DNA of 64,000 nt. Source: Antennarius striatus (taxonomy: Eukaryota > Chordata > Actinopteri > Lophiiformes > Antennariidae). Under the pieces are notes generated by a model. The model saw nothing but the letters and a program-made list of their open reading frames with translations, made no database searches and was not told where the DNA came from. This document shows, in pieces, positions 11,681 through 23,795 of this stretch (positions are counted from its first letter, which is position 1; each line of letters begins with the position of its first letter). The position numbers and the translations under genes are program-made. Location: the NCBI RefSeq assembly GCF_040054535.1, contig NC_090784.1:17081001-17145000 (forward strand). Direction: 5' to 3'.

Positions 11681-14600
11681 ATGGCGGCGGGGATGTATCT
11701 GGAGCATTATTTGGACAGTAAGCTGTTCAACGTTGAATGCTAATCATATTGATTTTTTCCCCCAATCTGTTTTATTCGTTTTAAGCTGTTCTGCATCCTA
11801 TATTGTAACTCTTGCTCGTTTGCATGCAGAACAGACTCCTACAAGAGTTCCCCATCGGTCAGCGGGTTTAGGCGCAGGCTAATTGCTGGGTTTTCTCATC
11901 ATACCGTATCAAAGAATGACAGCTATTTGAAATTGCACGGCACCCATAATGACTTAGCTGAACAAAGGACCATACTTTCAACACATTAAACACTCAAAAT
12001 CCTGTCTTAGTGTCCCATGCTAAAAATATGATAGCATTCATTGTGAATGCTAGTTCCATCTTTATCTGCATCCGCCTGTAACATCATCCCATTCACACAA
12101 TGAAGCTAGCAACAAGGCATGCACCGCGCTATTGATAAATTCACTTAACAGAATTATTATTGTGGGGTTTTTCTTTTCTCTCTACACCAGGCATAGAAAA
12201 CCTGCCTTTCGAGTTACAGAGAAACTTCAATTTGATGAGGGATCTCGACCAACGCACAGAGGGTGAGAAGGAACTGTGTAGTTTGGGTTTAAATATGAAT
12301 GATGTGAGAACTGGTCTCATCTATTTAGTGAAAGACGCACTTGAAATCACAGCATGTCACTAATGTCTCACGAAAAACCGTAAAGAAGTAGTTCTTGAGG
12401 TTTGTTTATTTCTGAAATCACAGCACGGTTTCTGGAATAATACATTTGTCGCTGGGTAGCCTATACAAAATGATTGATATTTTATCTTCTAATTTATCAG
12501 CCTTGTTCTCTTGGCTTTTTCAAACACAAATCCTTTAAATTAATCACTCCAGGGTTCTGCTTAATACTTACTTACACAACTAATAATCAAAATATACTGT
12601 ATTGCCATACCAGAGATGAGGAAAACAGATGCTTAATTTAATGGGATCTGAATACAAAATGTGAAAGAAACACTGATTTATATTAGAATACTGGATTCTT
12701 GTTCTCTTAAACAGTGTGTGAAGTTGTTGAAACATCAGCCCTACGGTAATAATTGTACAATAATGTTTCAATTAAACAAAACTACTTATTTTTAGGTTTG
12801 AATGAAAATAACGTCATATATATGCTCATGCACAGTACCACTTATAGAAACATATGTAATGCTGACTTAGCAGTTCTTGTTTTCTTTTAAAGATTCTACC
12901 CCATCTGTCTTCCAGATCTTAAAGGACAGATCGACTCTCTGGCTAAAGATTACACCGCCAATGCCAGGACTCTTTCCTCTGAACAGAAGTTGTCCATATT
13001 GAGGCAGATTCAGCAGTCTTACAGCAAATGCAAGGAGTTTGGAGATGACAAGGTGCAACTGGCCATGCAGACCTATGAGATGGTTCGTACCTTTGCAGTA
13101 AATTATGTCCCCTAAAATACTGAATAAAAAGAAACTGGACTTCTTTGTAAGATGTGAGGACATTTCACCTCTCGTCCACAAGGCTTTCTGGGTTCTAGGT
13201 GGCTTGAGGTGGTTCTAGGCATTTTGCTTTGTATAATGTTTTTAACACCTTGAAACTGTTGATAGTCATAGTCAACTTTATTGTCAAATGTACTGTATAT
13301 GCACAGCATATAGCACAGAGGAAATTACATCAACCACACAGCCCTATTGTGTGTTCTTAATCCTTGTCAGTCTTTTGATACTCCAGCTACACATTGGATG
13401 ACATCTTGTTTCAACAGAGTTAACTACGATTTGGATGAAAGAAAATATTTTACATATGTCTGTAGATATGTGTGAAAACAGTTTCTACATCCACTTTGCT
13501 TAATATAATGAACTGTTTTGCAGGTTGACAAACACATCAGACGTCTTGATACAGACTTGGCTCGGTTTGAAGCTGATTTAAAGGAAAAGCAGATTGAGAG
13601 CACAGACTATGATTCCACCTCCAGTAAGGGGAAGAAAAGTGTGTTTCCCGTTATTTATTTTTATTTTAAATTGTAAGAGGAGAATCCAAAACCAAACTGT
13701 ATGGAAGACTAAAGTGCTTGTGTGATTTCAGGTGATTCTAGGCAAAAGGAAAAAAAGATGGCCAAAACAAGATCTAAAGTGAAGAGTTCAGATGAAGATG
13801 GAAGTCCTAAGAGTGCACAGAAGAAAGTCAAACTCCTTCAGCCGTATGTTATTCATATAATTTTCTTCTTGTAGTGGCCCAGTTAAAGTTTGCATTAGTT
13901 ACCATTTTCTTGCTGTACCATGGTAAATAATTTCATGATTTTCAGAACAGGAACATTTTCTACCAATTTGATTAAATCAGAGGGAGAATCTCATATGCAA
14001 ATCTCTGTTACTTGTCAACTGCACGTCAGACTTAGCAACAGGTTGCACACGTGTACCAAGGAAACTGGAAAAGTAAGACAGATATCACTGATCTCTATCA
14101 CCAGAAAAAGAAAACAAAGTAGTAACACAAGACTATTTGGTTATTCTGAAAACAAAAAAGGATTTAAAGATTTAACATACAAATGGTCACATAAAACACA
14201 GCAGTCAGTTATCTTATAGAGAAAATCTCTGACTGTTGCAGCTCTATACAAGTGTGTACCTTTCATTATTTCAGTCCGTCATTTTTAGTTTGTTCTATGT
14301 TCATGCTATTTTGTTTTCATCTGCCGTAATTTGTTCTCATCATCAGAGGAGAATTCAACAGCCCTTCTAGCAACTTTGGAAACGTGCACCCATCTGATGT
14401 GCTGGACATGCCCGTGGATCCCAATGAACCCACCTACTGTCTTTGCCATCAGGTCTCCTATGGCGAGATGATTGGCTGTGACAACACTGATGTGAGTTCT
14501 GTATTATGGTCTCATTTCTGTATGAATTACAGTGTTTAAGAATCTTGCAGTCTGTTTCTCTGTGGATAATGTCACAACTGGAGTAATGAGTTAGGTATTA

Positions 14601-14919
14601 GCTACAGCTTTAATACTGTCTATGATATCCTTGTAGAATTTGTTTTTGTATGTGATCTTGCATTTTAAGGGTTTTTTTCTTAATATGTTTCCAACAGTGC
14701 TCCATTGAGTGGTTCCATTTTGCATGTGTGGGCCTGACAACCAAACCGAGAGGCAAATGGTAAGAGACTCAGACACTGAAATTGAGATATTCTGTCCTAT
14801 TTAGAATATATACAACAAAATTGTTGATCAGTGGAATGATTGTTTTTGTCTTTGCTTTTTTTCTGTCTGTGCTGAGCAGGTATTGTCCTCGATGCTCTCA
14901 AGACAGAAAGAGAAAATAA
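11681..14919 (+). CDS. ing4: ING4, inhibitor of growth 4, H3K4me3 reader
   Basis: Eight exons: 11681-11717, 12191-12262, 12916-13082, 13524-13638, 13732-13843, 14347-14491, 14698-14759, 14880-14919. They encode 249 residues, the same length as human ING4. Residues 1-110 are the ING N-terminal helical dimerisation domain ([41 protein letters not shown]). A basic nuclear-localisation stretch follows at about 125-165 ([14 protein letters not shown]). The C-terminal PHD finger starts at Cys199 ([18 protein letters not shown]) and carries a full Cys4-His-Cys3 set with WFHFACVGL and WYCPRCSQ. Known role: subunit of the HBO1 histone acetyltransferase complex, binding H3 trimethylated on lysine 4. 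The exon 3 donor (ATG|GTTCGT) is weak; all others are ordinary. It could only be confused with ING5, but length and the PTYCLCHQ region favour ING4. Confidence 0.96.
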
Positions 14920-15950
14920 AACATCCTGGAACAAAATTGGGTGCTGATCAGATGAAAAATTAGAAGATTTTTCTTCACTAGTTAATAGAATTTTTGTTTC
15001 TCATCTTCTTAACATTTGGTGCTTTTTCTTTCGGTTTACATAATTCTTCCTTGGTCTGATGCAGTGTGTGTTAATGAGCCAGATGGTTAAAAAGTATTTA
15101 AATATTGATTTTTTTTTTAACAATCAACCATGTTTATTTTTTTGTTATTTTTGGTGCTCTTATTGTGACCTTTTTTTACATTGTGTTTTACCAGTGAATA
15201 ATAAACACTACAACTTCCCCTAATGGTTTGACAGTTCCAAGCTGTTACAATGCTTTTTACTGTATTCACATGTACAACTACAAAAACTAAGTATTTTTTT
15301 TTCTAAACATTTTTGCCATGGATATTTTTTTTCTTTATTGTATTGATGATTTTGTGTGCCTAACCTGGGAAAGTAGTTTTGTTTTAAGTATAACACATAA
15401 AAGAATTTGAAGATGCTGCATTCTGAAAGCATTAATCATTTTTGTGAGTGACATCCACCTTTTAACATTTGATTGAATGCTGTATAAACAGTAAGACATT
15501 TTGTGAAAAGTATTGTCATTTCTGTAGCTGAAACATTAGTACAGGGGAGAGGGTGTGCTTGTGTTGTCAATCATTTGAATACAGCTACTACCTCAAACAT
15601 TTGTCTTTGCGGCCATTTTTCTATGTTTTTATCGTCGCTGACAAAAAAAATGTAAGACTTGTCTGTGTGTGAAAACATAGTTTTGTATACCTAGCCAGCC
15701 AGCCACACTTACTAGCTTCAATTTTTTTGTACTTGAGCCCTGTGTGAAAATTAATTTTACACTCTTTTAGATATATTGCACACATATTTGCGCTTTTATA
15801 ATATATATGTTAACTTTAGTATGAACTGTATTGCCTTTTGATTTTCTACGCATTGATAGTTTCCTTAGAAAATTTTTTAAGATGAAATCCTGATAGGGAC
15901 TACTCATCAGAGGGATTGGAGGAACTTCTCCGTTAGGCGGCAATGTGGTG
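14920..15950. other. ing4 3' UTR and spacer before ncapd2
   Basis: T-rich, AT-rich DNA without coding signal. A tandem AATAATAAA at 15197-15205 (hexamer 15200-15205) about 280 bases after the ing4 stop is the most likely polyadenylation signal. The remaining sequence up to the ncapd2 promoter shows nothing else recognisable. Confidence 0.5.
15200..15205 (+). terminator. Polyadenylation signal, ing4
   Basis: Canonical AATAAA about 280 bases past the ing4 stop codon, followed by a T-rich stretch. It is the closest strong hexamer after the gene. Confidence 0.5.
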
Positions 15951-15982
15951 TGAGTCTTCCTTCAAACGAAGGCGCTTTGATA

Positions 15983-16126
15983 TGACGTCAGAGCTCTGCG
16001 TCTTTGGCGCCATCTCCAAACAAATTTGAAAGCGGATTTCAAACTGCTTACAGGCGGTGAGCTAGCGGTCCATACTGTTGACTTCAGTGATCGAAACATT
16101 GGCTAACGAGACTTCACACGTCACAG
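15983..16126 (+). promoter_or_regulatory. ncapd2 promoter and non-coding first exon
   Basis: A perfect palindromic CRE, TGACGTCA, lies at 15983-15990, then an E2F-like TTTGGCGC at 16003-16010 and a TTTGAA element at 16025-16030 that matches the CHR consensus of G2/M-expressed genes. A probable untranslated first exon ends at CACAG|GTGAGA (16126); the start-codon exon follows an acceptor at 16396. The CRE + E2F + CHR combination fits a mitotic condensin gene; the binding factors are inferred, not shown. Confidence 0.55.
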
Positions 16127-16398
16127 GTGAGATTTATTTTTCATATTTATTTGGCAGCTCATGTGTTTTGTGGTAAGTAATTACAGTATAACACTATTAA
16201 CCAAACTTGTTAACCTGCTAACGTTGTCACCAGATGTTGGCTTCGTTTATTCATAACAACAAAGCTGCTAATTAATAAAATATCTTGACATTACGCCATT
16301 TCGTTGCGTAGCTTGTACAATTAAACAAAGTACTATTGCTGAAATTAATGCAGTACCTTGTTTACAATGCTAATCACTATGGTTTAACTCTGACAGGA

Positions 16399-19300
16399 AT
16401 GTCGTGGGACTTTTTTGTGCCTGTGTGTGTGGGTGACCTGGTGAAGACCGGGGGCATTAACCAGTATGTCGTTCACGATGTGGTGCCCCCCAAACAGCTG
16501 CCCACCTATCTCAGTAGTAAGAGTTCTGGAGATGTATTTATCACGATGACGTTCATTCACGTTTTATTTTGTGTTGTTACTGAATGTTAAAGTTTTGTTC
16601 ATACAGAATTCAAAGCTGCATTGAGGAGCCAGGGCCCTTTGTGTATACTGCAACAGTTTGACACAGGCTACAGTGTGCTACAGTAAGTATTGATCAGACT
16701 TAGATTGTTGAACTTATTGTTACTAGTAATCAAATAAATACAAAGCTGCCGCATTTATTCTTTAAAGGCACTATAACTCAGTGGAGCTTGCTGTAAAAGA
16801 GGATACTTTGGAGATACTAGTACAAGGTTTGAGGTTCTTTTTACGTTTCTGTGTTTAAATAGACATAAATGTTTCCTTCATGTGTATGCATGATCATGTG
16901 TTCTCATTTTTTTTCTTTTTTCTTTCAGTGGTTAGCGGTCTGTCTGCTTTCTTGCCATCGTTTCTCGTCACTGTGTCTATCTCGGCTGCGGAGCGCAAGG
17001 AGAAACTCAATGCAGTAAAAATGAGTGTCTACTTGCTGTGTAAACTCACAGAGCTCCTGGAGAGTGAGTCCTATAGACAGAGCATCATAACGGCACCTGG
17101 AAAGGTATGGTTATAGAAAGTGTAACTAGGAAATACTATGCAGGTAAATTGTTCTGCATAAAATCATTTGAAGTGTCCACTGAGGCAATTGAATAGGACA
17201 CAATGGGGATATGAGAAGTTGTGCTTTGTTTTTAAGAGTGCACTGTTTGTTCTTACTGGTAACCATGAAGCACATACTTTTTTTGAAAGTCATTGTCTTT
17301 GTTGTACAGGGTGGTAAAAAGGGCAAAGCCAGTGGAGAGATGTTGCAGTGGGATTCTGAGAGGGAGAGGGTGCTGCAAGCCCTCATCCAGCTTCTCCAGT
17401 TGGATATCCGTTCCCTCTGGAACCTGTCCTTGGTGGAGGAAGAGTTCATCAGGTACTTAGTTAAGAGAAGTGTATCAAGCTTGGTTATCTGATTATATTT
17501 TTTGACATTAGCCCCCAACCTTCCTCTCCAGATCTCCTAACTTTAAATAGGTGATTGTTACTTTCAGTGTATAGTGTTAGAGCCTAGCAAGATTATATGA
17601 TCTCCAGACTGTTACTTTTGTTTCCATGAACAAATGACTTGCAGCTAATATCTTCTGGTGTTATTCCTTTGTTTTCTTATGGTTCTCATGTTGATTCTAG
17701 AGGATTCTTTGTTCATTCAACCAATTAAACTTTCATATTTGTTCATGCTCAGTCAAAGTCTGCCCAGTGATGAGACCAAGGCAAATATGAGCTTACTGAA
17801 TGAGAGTTGGGTTCTTCTTTGTCCTGACCGGCAGGTAATCTTGGTAGTGTGGGGGAGGATTCCTGCTCTGCTGTAAGGGCCTGCCTACATTGATTTGACT
17901 CGCCCCCAAATTATTCCCCTAAAGTAACTGGGGAATAATTGTGGTGATGAGGCATACAGAGTGTGTGTGTGTGTGTGTGTGTCTGTATGTGTATGTGTGT
18001 GTGTGTGTTTGTATTCGGCATTGTAGTTCACCCAACTCTCTCTCCACTTCAGTCAGCTATGAGTTGCTTCTTTGGTAATCTGAGGGTACCTTCAGGAACT
18101 CATTGTTCCCTTAAAAATGATCTCAGAAGTCACAAGTTAATGATGAAGAAGACAAAGTATTCATATTTGAACTTTACAAAATACCAGAAGTTAATTTCTA
18201 GATTTTGAAATCAAAAAGTCTTGCCATTTCAAATATTTGTTAAATAACTAAATTTAAGTGACTCTTACGGAGACAAAAATGATGACAGAAATCAGATATT
18301 TCTTACTGCATGGCAAAAATGACCCCCCCCCTTTCTTTTTAATTATTAAAATACATTTTATGGTCATTATGTAAATACAGCTCAACCAGTCTGATATTCC
18401 ATGCAGAATTCCTTTTATTTTTGTACTTTTTATTAGTTTCAGTTGGAATATAACATTGTGTAACTAATGATGATTATAGAAGCTCCCAATGCTTCAGATT
18501 TAAAATTTTAAAGTTCCATGCAGCCAAACGTGAACACACTTAATTCTTTCTTCTGTTCTTTTTAGCTGTGTCACCTGCTGTTGCTATAAACTGCTTGAAA
18601 ACCCAACTATCGGTCATGTCAAGAGTAAACCCACCAGAGATTGGATAATCCACCTACTGGGGGTATTGATCAAGAAATACAATCACCTCCTAGGTTAGTC
18701 TCTTTGTCATATGAACCTGCGGACAAGATTTTGAAACAGTCGTGTTCATTTCAAGAATTTGCGTGTGAGTGTATATAAAGAACAAAAAGTGCCATGGTGT
18801 GACGTGCTCAGAATGAAAAGCTGATTTAGTCTTGTTGTAATGGTTTGATTTTTATGCAAACGCTCAACTCTTACAGGTGCAAGTGTAAAGGTGATCCAGT
18901 TGCTGCAACACTTTGAGCAGTTGTCGTCCGTGTTTGCCCAGGCAGTTTCTGTGTGGAGCACAGAATATGGAGCCAGGGCTATCACAGGAGAAGTGATAAG
19001 GTCTGCAAGCACAATGCATGCTTCACTTTAAGTTTCATGTGAGCGTTTATTTGATTTATACTGTCGAAATATGATTGGAAGGATGTTTATACTGTGTTGT
19101 TTTTCCCCCTTATTCCAGGGAAATTGGTCAGAAGTCAAGTGAAGAACTTGCCAGAGAAGGTTCAGGAGTCAAAGCTTTTGCTTCCTTCCTTTCTGAACTT
19201 GGTTCTCTCATTCCTGAATTAATGATTCCCAACATTAGTGTTCTCATCACACACCTGGAAGGAGAGGTACTAAATACATGTACATGGTCATTCTACTCTC

Positions 19301-22300
19301 ATTGAATTGTTAAATTGCAGCTCATAGATATGAAAACTAGCAATGGACAACTTTAATGTCTGATGGTGTCACTAATGCAAAGTACAATTTTTAAAAGTCT
19401 ATATGAGAACATGATTAAAGAGATGTTGTTTTGTTTCTCTAACTGAGCAATCCCACTTTTTAGAGCCACACAATGCGAGTTGCTGTGTGTGAGGTGCTTG
19501 GAGAGATCCTGGTGCGGGTCCTGTGTGGCGACGGGCTTGATGAATCTGGTAAAGCCGACCGCGACCGCTTCTTTGACACGCTGCAGGAACATCTGCATGA
19601 CACGCATTCCCACGTCAGGGCACGTGTGTTGCAGGCCTTCACACGTATTGTCAACAGCAAAGTATGTTTTCACAGACTTGCAGTGGATCTGTAAAGTGAT
19701 GTTAAGTGCGGTCACTCAGATTTTCAAAATGTGAATTTATTCAGGCGCTGCCCCTGTGTCGATACAGCGAGGTGATGGAGCTCGCCGTGGGACGACTGAT
19801 GGACAAATCTATAAATGCGGTGAAGAACGCCATTCAACTGTTGGCGGCTTTTATCGCACACAATCCCTATAGCTGCAAGGTAAATAAATCAATAAAATCT
19901 TGACCCGTGATGGTAGATGTTGTTCTTAAGAATTCACAAGTGCCACCATAATATGGTCTTTCAGCTGAGTAGTGCAGATCTGAAGAAACCATTGGAGAAA
20001 GAGACTGCTAAACTAAGAGAGATGAAAGACAAACTGGAGGGAAAAGCACCAGGTAGGGATGACTATTGTATCAAAGAAAAAAGAAATTAAACCTCTGAGT
20101 TTTCATGCTCAGTCAAAGTTTGCCCAGTGATGAGACCAAGGCGAATACGAGCTTACTGAATGAGAGTTGGGTTCTTCTTTGTCGTGACCGGCAGGTAATC
20201 TTGGTAGTGTGGGGGAGGATTCCTGCTCTGCTGTAAGGGCCTGCCTACAGTGATTTGGCTCGTCCCCAAATTATTCCCTTAAAGTCACTGTGGAATAATT
20301 GTGGTGATGAGGCATACAGTGTGTGTGTGTGTGTGTGTGCGCGCGTGCATGTTTGTGTTCGGCATTGTAGTTCACCCAACTCTTTCTGTATCAGTCAGCC
20401 TTGAGTTGCTTCTTTGGTAATCTGAGGGCAACCTTAAGAACCCTTTTACACCCAGTAGACATTTTTTGTCTCTTAAAAATGATATCAAAATTTACAACTT
20501 TGAGTACCATAAGATCAAGTAGTATTTCGGGATTTTATGAAGTTCTTGATGTTCCTGTTAAGATTTTGAAATTGCTTCAAGGTTTCTTAAGTTTCAAATG
20601 AAAGCAGGATACCTCATTGCTTGCATGTTGTTTCTCCTCAAGGGCAAAAAAAAATAGCAATCGATAAGTAAAACTCAACCACATGGTTTCACTAATAGCA
20701 AATACTGTGGTACATCATCAAAATAATGCAAAATAGTACAGTATTATTTATGCTATATGGTATATGACCTGTCATTTTTGTTTCTCCACGGTTGTTGTTG
20801 TCATATCTCTGACAGGAACCATCTTTATCATGTTTGACTTGTTCTTTTCCTCTTCTTCTCCCTCCAGTGGCGGTGATTAAAGCATCTGAGCTGTGGGCTG
20901 CCATGATGCCTGAGCTGCTCGTCACTGTCAGGATGGAGCTGGAGCCTCCAAGTGAAACAGAAAAGGAGCAACAGCAGGACGAAGACGAGGATGTCGATGT
21001 GGAGGAAGGTGACCGAGCAACTGCAGTGAAGATTGCTCAGTACCTCCGTGTCAACAAATACAGGTGAGACTAATCACCTTTCAGTGTTACCATGGGGGAA
21101 AAAGTTAACTGAATTCAAAATCACAGTCTGAAGGATAATTTTCTGACACACTGTCAATTAGTCAACAATGTGAAAATCTTCGTCTTCCTCATTTATAGGA
21201 ATGCTGTTCGTCTTTGTATGAGATCCCACACCTGCTTCCCTAAATCTGCGATATTTGCTTCGCTCTCCACGGTCACTCCTGACACCTTAATGAACACAAT
21301 GGCTCTGATTTTTAAAGGTAAAGCCTAAATCATTTGGAGATACTTATCAAAATCAGTTAATTCAAGAGTTCTAAGTGCATAACGGTCATAAGTATAATTT
21401 GGTATTATTACTATGCTGCAGAAAGCAATAGAAATATGCTCTAATTAACATGCGTTAGTTTTTTAATAACAGTAAATTGCTGTATTTAGCTTTTCGTGTT
21501 CTTTTCAGGCTCTGATGAGGACAACTCTGAGGTCAGCCAGAATTTACCAGCAACCCCGCAGAAAGAGGTGGAAAAGGAGGGGGATGAAGCTGAGCTGAAG
21601 AAGCAGGAGATGCTGGTGCAGTACCTGAAAGACACAGAAACCTTTTCCTTACAGGTGGAAAGAGCGATCAGTATCATCAACTCCATGCTATACTGGAAAA
21701 CCACTTCCGGTATTTGATAGTATTCCCCGGAGAACAAACTGTTCCACCATGTTCAGTATTTTCACCTTTAACAGCTACATTTTGTTTTGCAGTGGTTCAG
21801 GAAGCGGTGCAGTTTTGTGTGACGGTATGCGAGTTCAGCGTAGCCAACTCCGTCAGCGGGGTCAGGAAGATGTTGCCTCTGGTGTGGTCCACCGATGCTG
21901 CCATTAAAGATGCAGTGGTTCAGGCCTATAGACGTCTATATTTGAACCCCCAGGGAGACACCATCAGGTCTGTAAAAGATTTCACGAATCTATGTCTTAA
22001 TGTTGTATGCTGCATTATGTGTTACTTACTGACTTAACGAAAACATCTCGTCTCCAGAATGAAAGCCCAGACTCTTGTGGACAGTTTATCTGAGCTGGTG
22101 GTTGATGCATCTCTGGGAACCATCCAATGTCTGGAGGAAATAGTGAGCAACTGTTTTTAATCCAATGATTACTTTATATGGGTAACAGCCAATAAACGTT
22201 GCAAATTGAATACTGGGGGCATGTTTGATACAACTCCTTAAATTTAAATACCCTCCTTACACATATTGACGGTTGTTTTGCAGGTGCAGGAGTTCTTTGG

Positions 22301-23730
22301 CTCCAGCAGTAACCTCCAGTCTACTGTAGTGCAAGTCTTATGGGAGAGGTTCACCGGCAAACGTGAAACTTCTGCTTTACACAGACGAGCTGCAGTGTTA
22401 CTGCTGGGCATGGCTGCACGGTAAACCCCCCCCCCCATTACTGTAACATTCATTGAATCTGTTTTTTTTTTTTACTTCTCAGTGCCCAAATATGTGGGGT
22501 TCCAAATCAGAGGTACATCTGATTTTTGCTAGACCGTGTGTACGGTTTACAGAATTCGGTCAAGAATGAGCAGAATGAGCAGTTAAAACATTGTTTTTGT
22601 ATTTTGTTCATGGATAATTCTAGTAAAGATAGACACACTTACCTAAAACAATACCAAATTGGCTCAGCCCCTCCTTCTCTGTCCTGTTCTGTTGGATAAG
22701 TGACCTCGATACATACATTTTTGGTTTTGAGTTTATAATGACATTCAGTTCATGTAGGCTACATGTCACCTTGCATTGATGGTCAAGAAAGGGTCCCGAT
22801 GAGGCTTGTGTTGATCAACTTTGTCATTGAGACACTACGCAGTGCAATAGGTAGGGATGTCGACTAAAACAAACTTGACAGGCTGTAGGTTGGCTATAAC
22901 CAATACTCTACAGCTCATTTTTAAATCCCATGTATGTCATGGGTAAAATAGGCTTTTTTAGATTTACGTGGCACTATGACTCCACATGACTTGTTCAGGA
23001 TAGATCCTTGAGTGGAGTTTCTGACCAATTCAATAGAAATGAGGTTGAATAAACTAAGTTCTCTTATTTAACAGTCAGACAAATATCAGGTACTGTGATC
23101 CTTTATCTCATTACACTTAAACCAAACCTAGAATCCTGTTTTATGTTAAAATGACCAGGATTCTTTTCATCTGTAAAAAAAAACCCAAAACAAAAACACA
23201 ATTCATTGTAATGCTGTAGTTTGTGTTCGTTTGACTGACTGAACAGTTTTTCAAAGCATTATGTAAAATCCCCCCAGGCACATCCTTTTCACATTTTGGT
23301 CCTGGATCAGGTACTTGACATTCAGCCCTTTCAGTTCGCGTAAAGATTTAACTACGTCATTAAAATCAAAGTCACGACCATGTAGCTCGGCTCTGTGCCA
23401 GTACAGTTTACTGAATATAAATGTTTTTAAGTTTTCCCCTCAAAGAATGCAGCTGTAGGGAAGAATGAGCACAGACTCTATCTGCAGTCCACCCACACTG
23501 CTGCCTCTCTTTATCCAGCCAGCAGCATTCATAAGCTATTAAATCTTATGTGCTTCACCGAACCCACCCTCCTACTCGCATTAGTACTGAACTCCTGGGA
23601 TGCATCCAAGACTGATTATGGCCGGTGCACAGGAGTTGGGGCGACGTATGGCTGAGATGTTGTGACTTCACTTGCAATGGTCACATGATTGTTTGAGAAT
23701 ATAAAGAACATACCTTATGCCTCTCTCTAA

Positions 23731-23795
<65 letters not shown>

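Noticed and set aside
17766-20427. The two similar intron segments as a transposon pair
   Set aside because: No terminal repeats or target duplications; C/D boxes and the U5 guide spacing identify a scaRNA instead.
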